64,000 bases of DNA, from contig JAQFVV010012495.1 in NCBI GenBank assembly GCA_028023455.1, positions 4,024,516 to 4,088,515 on the forward strand, read 5' to 3'. A program made the position numbers and the translations under genes. The notes below the pieces were generated by a model. The model was given only the letters and a program-made list of their open reading frames with translations, did no database searches and was not told the DNA's origin. Origin of the DNA: Epiperipatus broadwayi (lineage: Eukaryota; Onychophora; Udeonychophora; Euonychophora; Peripatidae). This document shows, piece by piece, positions 26,665-37,189 of the stretch; positions within the stretch are counted from its first letter, which is position 1, and the number at the start of each line of letters is the position of its first letter.

Positions 26665-27250
26665 TTTATATTAAGTAATAATTCACTAAGGCTGTAACCG
26701 TAGAAATAAGCGTCTGAGAAATACGAAGGTAGGGATCTCTATAGGTCTTAAAACACAAGCTTACGCTATGAAGAAAAGAGAATTTCTTCCCCTCCCCCCA
26801 CCTTTTTTTTTTAAAAAGTTGGGTTGAGGTGTTTTATTTGTTAAAGAGTACCATCTCCAACACTACTTAATTAAACAATACAAATTACATAATATAATAA
26901 TAATTTAAAAAAAATAAATTTCTAAAGTTAAAAAAAAATTAAAATTGTATTATAATTGAATTATTATAATTTAAAATTTTTTATTTTTCTTATTTTATAT
27001 TTTACATTTTTGAGTTTTTAATTTATTATATGTAAGATTTATTTTTTAGTATTGAATAGCTTCACACTCTTAGATCAAAACACTTCAGCTTCACCTATTT
27101 ATATATAAAAGTAGGTTGAAGTAAAGAAGATTCTCTCTTTTCTTCATAGCGTAAGCTTGTGTTTTAAGACCTATAGAGGTCCCTACCTTCGTATTTTTCA
27201 GACGCTTATTTCTACGGTTACAGCCTTAGTAAATTATTACTTAATATAAT
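26665..27250. mobile_element. MITE with about 120-bp terminal inverted repeats
   Basis: The left end (26666-26790) and right end (27123-27249) are nearly perfect inverted copies: ACTAAGGCTGTAACCGTAG, GAAGGTAGGGATCTCTATAG, AAAACACAAGCTTACGC and ATGAAGAAAAGAGAA all recur in reverse. The 330-bp core is almost pure A+T and has no frame. The high arm identity suggests a fairly recent insertion. A fragment of the same terminus is at 8467-8554. Confidence 0.85.
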
Positions 27251-27377
27251 AATGGGCGTTTAATAAAATTTATAATTACATTTATATTAAGAATTGTTTG
27301 CAAACTCAATTTAGTCACTATTGGAATATGAATAGCTAAGCTTACCGGTAAGTTTGTGTAGATGTATGGGATCCCGA

Positions 27378-28018
27378 GCTCATAGAAATTTCAGTAAACA
27401 TGAAGTTACCAGGTCACAACAAAATTCGAATTTTTCTCACCAGAGTGTTTCTTTTCGAATTACTGTCCATTGTGTTTTCCCTTATACAAAAGATAAAATT
27501 CACAAAGAAAATTCCTATAGATAGGATTGGAATAAAATATTGCTGGTAGTGTGGAAAATATGTGGATGAGAGCTAAACGCAAGCTCAAACATTAGTGTGT
27601 CACCAGCAGTACTTTATTTGAATCCTACCTACAGGAATTTGCTTTTAGGACTCTCAACACGACTGATGCCGTCCTTGTGAATTTTAATGCTATTATAAAT
27701 GAAAACTATAATGGACAGTAATTATGAATGAACTTATTATTTATGAACTTATTAAACTACAATGGACAGTAATTATGAATGACCTTATAATATCCAGAGC
27801 CATTTATTTTGTTATTATATTAATAAATTATTTTTTATCAGCTATTTTTTATAATATAATTATTTATTATTAATTATTTTTTTAGAATATAATTCTATGC
27901 CGCCGTGTATTTGATATTTCACAACAAATTTTTAAATAATTCGATGAGAAACACTCTGGTGAAAAAAATTTGAACATACAAAATTTTGTCATGACCTGGT
28001 AAGTTCATGTTTACCGAA
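27378..28018. mobile_element. MITE with terminal and nested internal inverted repeats
   Basis: The outer arms, 27378-27455 and 27937-28018, share TTCAGTAAACATGAA, ACCAGGTCA and CACCAGAGTGTTTCT in inverted order. Inside them a second inverted pair (CTGTCCATTGTGTTTTC near 27465 against AAACTATAATGGACAG near 27705) and a CCAGCA/GCTGG pair (27543, 27602) give a branched fold. A short direct duplication (ATGGACAGTAATTATGAATG) lies at 27711-27781. Confidence 0.7.
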
Positions 28019-28049
28019 ATTTTAATTGGTCTCTCCTGCCAGCATCTTC

Positions 28050-28270
28050 AATTATTGGTCTGTTCTATAGGTGGAGAAAGCACTGTTGTGATGACCCTTT
28101 CATTGCACAAAGCATTATTCACAAGGCTCCATTTCCATGCTTGCATGACAGCTTGGTACCTGCGCAGAAGTATATTACTGCCACAGGTTATGCTCATGAA
28201 AACCCCCAACTCTAAGACATATAACCAGAAGATAAAGAAAAGTCCTAGATCGAAGTTGTCCTCTTCTTTT
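28050..28270 (-). other. Unassigned higher-complexity segment with an open minus frame
   Basis: On the minus strand a frame of about 68 codons runs from about 28260 to a stop near 28050 and includes SITCGSNILLRRYQAVMQAW and NALCNERVITTV. Its codon content is less AT-biased than random frames around it. I do not recognise the family. The plus-strand frame over the same bases (28007-28297) is probably a shadow. It could be an exon or transposase fragment, with no splice sites I would trust. Confidence 0.25.
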
Positions 28271-28299
28271 TATACCTTGATCCTATTCTTATCGTGATG

Positions 28300-29215
28300 T
28301 GTAAGTTAATAATCTTATACATTTATTTTCTTTTTCTGTTACAAAGTTTTTTTTTTAATAACAAATTTTTTGGCCATCTTTAATTAATATTCTAATGTTT
28401 TCTTGATCGCAATCTTTGTGAGGAATTCCTTTTGTTCTTTTCAATTTTAACTTTTTTTTTTTTAATCAAAATAACAGTTCCAAACAAAAAAAAAAAATCA
28501 ACTCTCATTGTATCTTTTAAAAAAAATAAATTATGCTAACCAAAAAAAATTTTAATGTGTCTTTTTTTTAAAGACTTCTTTTTTTTTTTAGCTTTTAAAT
28601 ATAATAAATGCCAATATCTTTGTACCATATATAAATAAATGGTACAATATATTTCAATTCTTTGATTAACAGAAACTTTATTTGAAGATAGTGGTACAAG
28701 TATTCATATTACATTAATCAAAACAGTTTTTCCTTTGAAAACAGATTTAGACAATTCTCATTTCTGCATGGTGTTAAATGAAAAGGCTGTTCAACAATTC
28801 AGAAAATAGTTCAGATATATTTTCAATAAAGCTTTACTTCAGGTATTTAATAAATGTATATACATATAAAGCATCATGCATTATTTTTTATGACAAAGTC
28901 AAAAAATACACTTATGCTTTACATTCAGTAACCCATAGAGTAATTAATCATTTCAAAAGAGATTGTCTAAAAAATCTGCAAGATTCAGGTTTAAAATATC
29001 CTTCTCCACAGGGATCTTTATCACCCAAGATAGAGTGAGATTATTATCCAATAACTATAACTCCTACCTAGAATTACTTATTACTTAAGACTCATTCACT
29101 GAAAAATACATAATATAGCATCTGAGACAAAATCTTAAAACAAATCTTGTTACTCATTTCAAATTCATTTCAAGATTATTTCATATCAATGGGAATCTGA
29201 AATGAATAGAGCAGT
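28300..29215. other. AT-rich intergenic sequence
   Basis: No gene is supported. Numerous T and A homopolymers lie at 28340-28600. The 86-codon frame at 28778-29038 has no recognisable motif. Confidence 0.45.
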
Positions 29216-29217
29216 GA

Positions 29218-29231
29218 CATCATCATCATCA

Positions 29232-29289
<58 letters not shown>

Positions 29290-29345
29290 CATCATTGTGA
29301 TCATCATTGTCATTGTCATTCCTGTTATTATTATCATCATTATAT
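29218..29345. repeat. CAT/ATT compound microsatellite
   Basis: Five CAT/CATT units lead into about 19 ATT units (to 29290), then interrupted CATCATT/GTCATT repeats. Confidence 0.95.
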
Positions 29346-29754
29346 TAAAATATTTCTATTAATAGATTTGAAATTGTTATTAATAAAATGTCATTTATTA
29401 ATAGTTATTAAATAAATTTATGAATTGTTTACTCTGTTGTTATCATTTAGGGAATTACAGAGTTGCTTTTTGCTTTTAGGCAATTTTTTTTAACACCTTA
29501 TTGAGAACTATTGTACTTATGCTGTATTTTCATTCATAAGGACTTTGGTAGTTCTTCAATAGAAAAAAGTTAACAGCAGATGTATAACCTAAACTTTATA
29601 ACAGTTAAAACTATCTAAATGCTTAAAACATTATTAGTTCAGTACTGTGACGCATTTAAAATAGCACACAATAGGGAATTATTATTTGAAAATCTACTTT
29701 TTATTCTACAGACTTTTGAGTTTCTAATTAAACTGTACTAGTATACACTCAGCT

Positions 29755-30150
29755 TGCCTTTAGTCCAGATTCCATCTCACCTAGATTGGATTGAGTATTG
29801 ATCATCTTGAATCAATGTGTATACAAATAAATAGTGTATAGCCAGTGGCAAAAATGGGCCAATAAGTGATGATGCTCACTGAATCTTAATGTTTTTATTA
29901 GGGATGGGTATCTGCCAATAAATAATCAAGCATTTTAATGTTAGAGTCAGAGAACTAAAATCACAGAATGGAGAAATAGAATCTACATACTCCAGACAGT
30001 AGTTGTCAAGCAAAGTATTTGATGCAGTAAAGCAAGTTCACATTCAAAACTGGAAGCTGCTAAAACCAAATGTGACATGAAGCAAGCTGTCAAGTATAGC
30101 TGGAAATGTCACCAGACAAATTCATGAGGTAGGCTATCGCAGTATAGCTG
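29755..30150 (+). repeat. Left direct repeat (putative 5' LTR)
   Basis: Partner of 31043-31440; the copies differ by many substitutions and small indels. Confidence 0.55.
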
Positions 30151-31042
30151 GAAATGTTAGGAAGGCTATAAGAGCATATGCAATATCTTCTTCCATAGTT
30201 CACTAAAGAACTAAGAGCTATATCTTACCAATGACAGCAGATAAAGTACAACAACTGTAAATGCACAAATGTATTTTTGTTTTTATGTATTATTAATAAA
30301 TATATTGTAAAACTATTTACATACCTTTGTAATTATATCAATTCATGATAACAGCAGATATGGTGTAATAGACAAGATCACAAAATTTTTTTTTTACTCC
30401 ATAGCTGGGAAAAAAGTTTAAAATGACAAAGTCTTGCCCCTATAAGTTGTTAAATTTTGTCTTTGGTGTATCAACAAAAAAATTTAAAATCAAGCATGAA
30501 TGGTTACTCATTAACAATAAAAGCAATAGCCACCAACCTGTGGGTTGCCTAGTTCAGTGTTTTTAAAAAATTGGCAGCTAACATAATTAGTGCATCAATA
30601 AAAATGCAAAGTTTAAACATCATAGTGAGTGGTTACTTATTTAAAAGTAGATTTTTTTTCTCATGCATAGCAAAGAGAGAAAAAATACAATGGCTTAAAT
30701 TGGTTCAATTGAAGAATAAGATTTGGTCTATCTGAAATTTGGTCACCAAGCTACAATGATCGAGTACTCTTCTATATACAGAATAATCAAGTCAAAAACC
30801 TGAATTAAAATTAGCCATGTTCATCTCTGTCATTGAATTCACATCAGGCATATGAGATTCTTCAAACACCAGCCAGTTATGTTGAACCTACAGTTTCAAG
30901 ACTGATAAATGATGACACTGGACCTGCTGAGATCAACAGCCAAATGAAGTCACAAAGTGAAGAAAGTTGCCTGCCAATGCACCCTCCATAACTACTTACT
31001 CCAATACTAATTTTAGATGGAGGTGCATGTCATATCTCATTT

Positions 31043-31440
31043 AAATAATGGACTAGTTTAGATCCCATCTTATTTAAATTGGATTAAACATTTATCATCT
31101 CAAATCAATATGTATACAAATAGATAACACATAGCTAATGACAACAATAAGCCAATAGGCAAGGATGCTCAATGAATTTGAATGTTTCCATTAGGGATTG
31201 AAATCAGGCAATAAATAGTCAAGTTTTTGAAGATCTGAGCAGTGAACTACTGTCATAGAATTGAAAAACAGAATCTATTTTCTCCAGACAATAACTCTCA
31301 AGCAAAATGATTGATGCACTGAGGTAAGTCCACATTCAGGACTGGAAGCTGCTAAAACCAAATGCTAACATGAGGCAACTTATCAAATATATTGGGGAAA
31401 TGTCACCAAAGTTATTCACAAGGTAGGCTGTCATAGTACA
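31043..31440 (+). repeat. Right direct repeat (putative 3' LTR)
   Basis: Partner of 29755-30150. The similarity may continue weakly to about 31490 (TTCTTCCATANTT in both). Confidence 0.55.
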
Positions 31441-32399
31441 GCCACAAGTAGTTGGAAACAGTCCCTTCTTCCATAATTTATTCAACAGAAATGCTAATAA
31501 ACGTTTTTTTTTTTTATAAACAACTTAAACTAAAAAAAAAGAACAAAAATAAAAAAAAATACATATTAATTATGAGACTTTTATCATATTTTTATCCTGG
31601 TGGAACCACTTCTTTTATATTGTTAATGTCGATGTATTATAAAAAAAAAAAGATCGCGTTGATGAATATAAAAACACGTTTCCACATGTATACTCGCATG
31701 GATTATTTCCTTTCACTTTGATGTCATCATGACATTACACATTTATTGTGGGTGTGAAAAGGCCTCCTATCCCCCCCTCCTACATTGTGGCTCTAACACC
31801 AAAGTACCGACTTTTCTTCAAATCGTATTTCATATGTAAAATCAAAACAATCAAAGCAAAAAACTTTCTATTCTGCAAATACAGATTTAAATCTATCAAT
31901 AGAACATCACTAATTTATTATACAAAAGTTCAAATTTCATGGATTCTCTTTTTCAATGCAATAAACAGTATTTTTATCTTAAATGTGGAAAATGATTTGA
32001 AGAAAAGTCAAAGAGACATATTTTATAAATATGACAAACAATTTATTAACAAGCTATATAATTGTGAATATATATAAATTATGGAAAGTTGCTCCTGCAC
32101 ATGGAAACATTAATGTTGATTGACTTTAATGAGAATTTTTTGTAAAATTTTAATTCTAAAATATTACTCAGGATGGCGGACATGTCATAAATTGGACATA
32201 GCTTATTTTTATGTATTGGTATTTTGAATATTGTATTAAAATTTATTCTAGAGTTTTTCGTTTATTATATTTATTTTATCTGATTATATATATAAAGATT
32301 TTTTTCTTTCATTTGTATTTCTAATTCAAATTTCTATTGGTTGTCTGCATAACAAAGTGGTTTTATACTTCTTTATAACTTAAGTTGAGTGCACTTTCG

Positions 32400-33300
32400 A
32401 TGAAGTTGGATAGGACTTGGAATTGGATAGAAGAGAAATAATCTTAAGGAAGATTTAGAATGGATTTATTCAGGAATATTGCATAATTGATTTATTATAT
32501 TTTTAAATATAGAAAAAAATTTACTACAGAATGGATAAAAGAATATTAAAGAGTGGGAATTGGTGAGAGATTGTTAAGAATGGCTAAAGGTCTTTACAAA
32601 GATAATTTTTACAAACATTTATTTGAGAATATAGATGTCCATTATCACCATCATAATTTATTTTGTTCTTAAGATAATTGGGAATTGAAGTAAAAAAAAA
32701 TGAATGTAGATTGAATGTTCCCAGAGGATCATAATTAGGAGAGTACATAATACAATGACTGTCATTTTTGTAGATGATATGGTATTTCCTATAAATAATA
32801 TAAAAAATATGATATTGTTATTAAAAAAGTATAAAGAATTACAAAAATATATAAAACAAAATTTAATGGGAAAAGCAAAACAACGATATTTGTATTTAAT
32901 GAGAAGAGTAAAAGTGAGAGTAAAAAGGAATAATATGAGCAGCTTTGAATTAAAGGTGAGAAAAAACATTTAAAAAATGGAATGGGATTAAAAATCTAGA
33001 ATATTTTTCTCCTATAATGAATACCATGTATCTGAAATAATTTAGATATAGGAAATGGTAATTGCTTTAATATTTGGAAGGAGACAATTTGTATTGACCA
33101 GAAAACCCAAGCATTTTTTAGATATATTGCAAAAAGAAAAAAAGATATATACATTGGGTAAGAGATATATACATTGGGAAATGAATTGCGAAAAGCAATT
33201 GAAACTAATAGAAGAGAAATGAAATAGATTTCTTTTTAATGAGAAAAATTAAAAGCAAATTATAAATATTCTGAAGATTATAATATATAATAGAAAATAG
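32400..33300 (+). pseudogene. Second LINE-like reverse-transcriptase relic
   Basis: Plus-strand fragments read RLLRMAKGLYKDNFYKHLFE (about 32564-32625), LNVPRGS (32711-32731, resembling the NVGVPQGS block of reverse transcriptases) and VIFVDDMVF (about 32761-32787, the x-Asp-Asp catalytic block), followed by a Lys-rich frame ending near 32970. Order and spacing match the palm of a retroelement polymerase. Stops and frameshifts separate the pieces. The clade is not clear from what is left. Confidence 0.5.
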
Positions 33301-34260
33301 ATTAATATAAATACTATTTAATTGAATTACAAAAACGTTTTACACTATGCAAAGCTAATAAATAGACGATTCATTTTTATTTATTTATATAAAATTGATA
33401 AATGCTAAGAGAATGTATAACAGATACATAATTATAAAAAATGGGGAAAGAGGATAAATAAATTGATTAGATAAAAAGAAGAATTATGCAAAGTGAACAT
33501 GAATAAAAATACTTTTAAGTTATATAAGAATGAAAAGCAATTCTTTTTTTTATAGACATGGCGAACATATTTAAATCGAATAAAAAATATTTATAAAATA
33601 TCGGAGTTTATGATTATTATTAAAAAGAAATTACTGCTATTTGGTTAATGACAGGAGCTTTAAATATTACAGAATGAGACAAAAATGGAGTAAAATGTAA
33701 ATTGTAAAATTTTTTGTGTTAAGATAGGAAGAATATTGAACATTAATTTTGGATTGTATATCTAGGATCAGGATAAATTATATAGAAAGTATGATACATT
33801 TTAAGGTAAAATAAACAAAAAATGGCAAAATTTTAATTATTTTTTGCTTACATCTTTATAATAAAAATGGGAAAATATGAGAATAAAACAGCTTTTATTT
33901 AAATAGAATAGAAGAAAAAGATGAATCAAGGTTGGAATTATGAATTGATGGTGATTAAAAAGAAGTAAATAAGCTTATATCAACCGGCTTACTGTTAGTT
34001 ACAATATTTATAATGAATTGAAATCCCATAATAATCTACATTACACAAATAAATGCCTGTTACAATTTTATGTTTTATGTAGAATGAAAAGTCTTAACTC
34101 GTTTTAACAATTCAGTATTATTTCATAAATACGATTTAACTTTTATAAACAAATGTCACTTACAGATAGGATAGAAGAAAACAATTTTTTTTTTGTTTAT
34201 AGATATAGTTTAGGTAAATGAAAAATATTTATGTTTTATCTTATATTTTTATATTGGACT
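33300..34260. other. AT-rich intergenic sequence, possibly LINE tail
   Basis: Purine-rich on the plus strand and full of stops. It may be the decayed continuation of the retroelement to its left, but no motif is legible. Confidence 0.35.
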
Positions 34261-34364
34261 ATTTTCTTCATCTAATATGAGTATTGAATATCTTTAGAAA
34301 AATTTAACTTTATTTAAATACTCCAAATACATTAAACTGTTAGTAATAGCACTTCAAACAGGTT

Positions 34365-34425
34365 AGTATATGCACACTATTTTGAGAGTTATCATTCTCC
34401 CTTCTTTTTCAGGTATTGCTGGTCT
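34365..34425 (-). ncRNA. Hammerhead-like motif, family 2 (degenerate copy)
   Basis: Minus strand: CTGAAAA (34406-34412), a GAG-type stem II, then CAAAATAGTGTGC. Relative to the other copies, G8 of the core is changed to A and the GAAA box is altered, so activity is unlikely. Its value is as a homologue of the better copies at 35.7 and 47.7-47.85 kb. Confidence 0.45.
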
Positions 34426-34442
34426 GACCAGTGATAGTATGA

Positions 34443-34526
34443 GCATTGGATTTGAACCTGGATTCTTAGATTCTTGAGTATTGAATTTTAAAGTAACACT
34501 CTAACCAAGTGAGCCACTGTGCCAAA
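34443..34526 (-). repeat. tRNA-like module of the Penelope-like end (left arm)
   Basis: Minus strand: GGCACAGTGGCTCACTTGG, TTAGAGTG (box A-like) and GGTTCAAATCC (box B), separated by about 45 nt. It lies between the endonuclease remnant and the hammerhead-like motif, the same position as in the right arm. Confidence 0.65.
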
Positions 34527-34554
34527 GGCAACAGTCAGTAGAAATTTCATATGC

Positions 34555-35040
34555 TTATCTATAAGGTTCTTTCTGATTTCTCCATTTTTCCCTAAGAGCA
34601 AAGTTGATTAGTAGTTTCCATACATTATGTATAGTCACACTAAGTTGGCTTATGGGATTGTTTGCCATTGTCATGTGAGCAGCTTCTTTAAATTTTCTTC
34701 TTTGTATTTTTTTTCTATCCAATATTTTTCCAATTAAAAATACATTCATTGGCACATACAAGGTCTGCTACCTTAGACACATCTGTTTTCTTTCTTCTCA
34801 TCATTAGTTTGCATTCTTGCAAGCACTTTTCAATGGGACAACTAGTCTTACCAATATAATTCTTCCAATGATACTTCATAGATGCAGTTTTTTCTTTTTG
34901 GCATTTCAAGTTCAGGTTTTGTAGATGTTGGAATTCCTCATAGTGTGATATGGCTCTGGAAAACTATTCTGATGTTATACTGATTGCATATTTTCCTTAA
35001 TTTGTCTGTTATTTTTGGAATGTATGGGTATACTACAGTA
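34555..35040 (-). pseudogene. Penelope-like GIY-YIG endonuclease remnant (left arm)
   Basis: Minus-strand frames give PYIPKITDKLRKICNQYNI, then NYIGKTSCPIEKCLQE (the YIG-x-T-x2-P-x2-x-R/K-x2-E core of GIY-YIG nucleases), KKTDVSKVADLVCANE and, after a frameshift, MANNPISQ.SVTIHNVWKLL. The GIY half is altered. In Penelope-like elements this domain follows the reverse transcriptase and cuts target DNA. The reverse transcriptase is absent. Frameshifts near 34735 and 34920 disable it. Confidence 0.75.
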
Positions 35041-35069
35041 CCAATAATTTTTTTTTTCTTTTGATGGTT

Positions 35070-35600
35070 ACTGTAGTGTACCCATACATTCCAAAAATAG
35101 CAGACAAATTAAAGAAAATCTGCAATCAGTATAACATCAGACAGTTTTCCAAAGCCATATCACACTATGAGGAATTCTAACATCAAGAAAGTCTAAACTT
35201 GAAATGCTGAAAAGAAAAAAACTGCATGTATGAAATATATAAATGTAGAAGAACATATATTGGTAAGACCAGTTATCCTATTGAAAAGCACTTGCAAGAT
35301 TACAAACTAATGATTAGAAGAGAGAAAACAGATGTGTCTAGGGTAGTAGACCATGTATGTGCCAATGAACATATGTTCAATTGGGAAAATACAAAAATAT
35401 TGGATAGAGAAGAAAGGTACAAAAAAGAAAATTTAAAGAAACTGCTCACATGACAATGGCAAACTATCCCATAAAACAAACTGGTGTGACTATACATAAT
35501 GTATGGAAACCACTAATCATAATGTATGGAAACCACTAATCAACTTTGCTTTTAGGAAAAAGTGGAGATATCAGGTGGAACCTCATAGATAAATATATAA
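35070..35600 (+). pseudogene. Penelope-like GIY-YIG endonuclease remnant (right arm)
   Basis: The same protein region on the plus strand: VYPYIPKIADKLKKICNQYN, then after a stop at 35173 MYEIYKCRRTYIGKTSYPIE, EKHLQDYKLMIRREKTDVSR, HVCANEHMFNWENT and ERYKKENLKKLLT, with a stop at 35451-35453. The YIGKT and Glu-containing block keep the GIY-YIG family signature. The open stretch 35226-35453 is one intact piece of 75 codons; upstream and downstream parts are interrupted. Confidence 0.8.
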
Positions 35601-35623
35601 AATTTCTACTGACTGTTGTCTTT

Positions 35624-35705
35624 GGCAGTATAACTCAGTTGATTAGAACATCACCTTAAAAGTCAATACTCAAGAATCTAAAGGTCCAGGTTCGAATCCC
35701 ATGCT
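35624..35705 (+). repeat. tRNA-like module of the Penelope-like end (right arm)
   Basis: GGCAGTATAACTCAGTTGAT then TAGAAC fits box A of a class II tRNA, and GGTTCGAATCC at 35689-35699 is a perfect box B. The spacing of 45-50 nt allows an anticodon arm and a long variable arm. It starts about 170 bp after the endonuclease stop codon and runs into the hammerhead-like motif 30 bp downstream. It may serve as an internal RNA polymerase III promoter, or be a SINE captured by the element. Confidence 0.7.
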
Positions 35706-35724
35706 AGTACTGTCACTGGTTAGG

Positions 35725-35786
35725 ACAGCAACACCTGAAGAGGAGAGAATAATACCTCTCAAAACATTGTGCATATACTAAGCTGT
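35725..35786 (+). ncRNA. Hammerhead-like motif, family 2
   Basis: CTGAAGA (35735-35741), stem II GAG/CTC region, then CAAAAC in place of CGAAAC, and ATT as the cleavage-site triplet. Helix I can pair as CAC (35732-35734) with GTG (35769-35771) and, across an internal loop, ACAGC (35725-35729) with GCTGT (35782-35786). The G12 to A change in the GAAA box should reduce or stop catalysis. Confidence 0.5.
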
Positions 35787-35889
35787 TTGATGTGCTATTA
35801 CTAACAGTTGAATGTATTGGGAATACTTAAATAAAGTTAAATTTTTTTAAAGACATTCAATCCTCATTTGATGGAAATAGTTCAATATA

Positions 35890-37185
35890 AAAATACAACC
35901 AAAACATCATCATCACAAACCTTCCGGAAAGCACAATGTTTTAAGTTAGTTATAATAGATTGTGTACTTAAAATTTTTTATTTGTTTATAAAAATGAAAT
36001 TTGAGCATAATAGCTGCTCTACTTTTCATTTCAGTTTCTGCTTTTACTTAGTGTGTGGGAACCACTAAAGCCATACTGGGAAAACTAATCAACAAATTGA
36101 ACATTTTTTGAAAATTTGATTCTAGTAAAAGTCCATAATATTAAAGTAAAAATTATTAAAAATTACATATTTGTAAATTTTTTTATTAATGGTAAATTAC
36201 ATTTTATTTTTTATAAAAGAAATTACATTTCATAATCAATCAATAATCAACATATGTAATACTATAAAATACTAATAAAAATAAAATATATTAGTAACAA
36301 AAAATAAAAAAGATAATTTTTTTAAAATTCTGATTATTGGCTTGCGGAGTGAACGTCTGACTAGAAGAAAAGCTAGAAAGAGATCTGTGTGCCAAGACCT
36401 TTTTCAGAGTACGTGATCCAGATGAAATTGTAATAGTTCATGTGATGTGTCTTTTATATTCTTTAGAATTTTGAGTTTTGCTTCAACCTATGAATGTTCA
36501 ATTATCTAGGTGCTTACTCTAGTCATCAGATTGATGTAATGCATAGTTGACAGAGAAAATAGTTTATTTTTCAATTATGAAATATGCATAAATATTTAAT
36601 TTTTCAATTATTTATGTATTTATTTTTAAATTATTTTATTTTTCTTTAAAAAAACTATTTTATTAAAATGCAGATAAATGTTGTAAAAGCACAAATCTAT
36701 AGTTCATTACCTTACACATCTATTTATTTTTAGATTACTTTCCCACTATTTATGTATTCAAAGAAACTAAATATAAAGTATGCATAATCTTCAATTTATT
36801 GATTAGTTTTTACAATGTGGTTTCAGTGGCTTCAAGCAGTGGGTAAAGAAAGAAACAAATAAAAAAATTACCATAGAGCACCTACTATATTGGTACCTAA
36901 TTTGTTTAGACATTTTCTCATAGTCATAGAAAGCTTGAAGAAAAATAAAAGATGTAACCTATAAAATGAGTGTAAGAAATAATACAGTCAAAGTTTTTTA
37001 TGTTTCTACTCAGATAATTTAGTATTGCTTCTAATTATATGATATAGAAAATGAGAAAAATATACTTATACATTTATAATATTTATTTATTATTCTGTGA
37101 TTATGTAATACTTTATAAATAAAAACTATCTTGTTGTAAATTATTCTACTATATATTATAATGATCTGGAGAAATTAACTTAACA
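35890..37185. other. AT-rich intergenic sequence
   Basis: No gene is supported. A slightly GC-richer patch at 36340-36440 has a short open frame without splice sites or motifs that I trust. Confidence 0.45.
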
Positions 37186-37189
37186 TCAT

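Larger units (their letters stand above)
29755..31490 (+). mobile_element. Short LTR-type (TRIM-like) element
   Basis: About 400 bp at 29755-30150 recurs in direct orientation at 31043-31440. Ordered landmarks are ATCTCA/GATTGGATT, AATCAATNTGTATACAAATA, GATGCTCA, ATTAGGGAT and GGAAGCTGCTAAAACCAAAT. The 0.9-kb interior has only broken frames. Before the right repeat, GATGGAGGTGCATGTC could be a degenerate polypurine tract, favouring plus orientation. No polymerase is legible, so it is either a nonautonomous element or a heavily deleted one. Confidence 0.6.
34265..35880. mobile_element. Head-to-head pair of Penelope-like element 3' ends
   Basis: Two arms, 34265-35040 (minus) and 35065-35880 (plus), are inverted copies meeting near 35050. 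Reading outward, each holds a C-terminal PLE protein remnant (linker PYIPKI.DKLRKICNQYNI then GIY-YIG domain), a tRNA-like module, a hammerhead-like motif, and a shared 3' end (AATAAAGTTAAATTTTT then AGACATTCAAT). Both copies are 5'-truncated at almost the same codon. Inverted, 5'-truncated partial copies are usual for Penelope-like insertions. The arms differ by many substitutions, so the pair is not recent. Confidence 0.8.

Noticed and set aside
28778-29038. 86-codon plus frame as a possible exon
   Set aside because: No motif, no convincing splice sites or promoter; left unannotated.
31452-32077. Plus frames of 89 and 109 codons
   Set aside because: Lys/Ile/Phe-rich, without motifs or splice context; consistent with random AT-rich sequence, possibly decayed retroelement.
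36340-36440. Possible exon in a GC-richer patch
   Set aside because: A short open frame exists but no acceptor/donor pair or homology can be defended.
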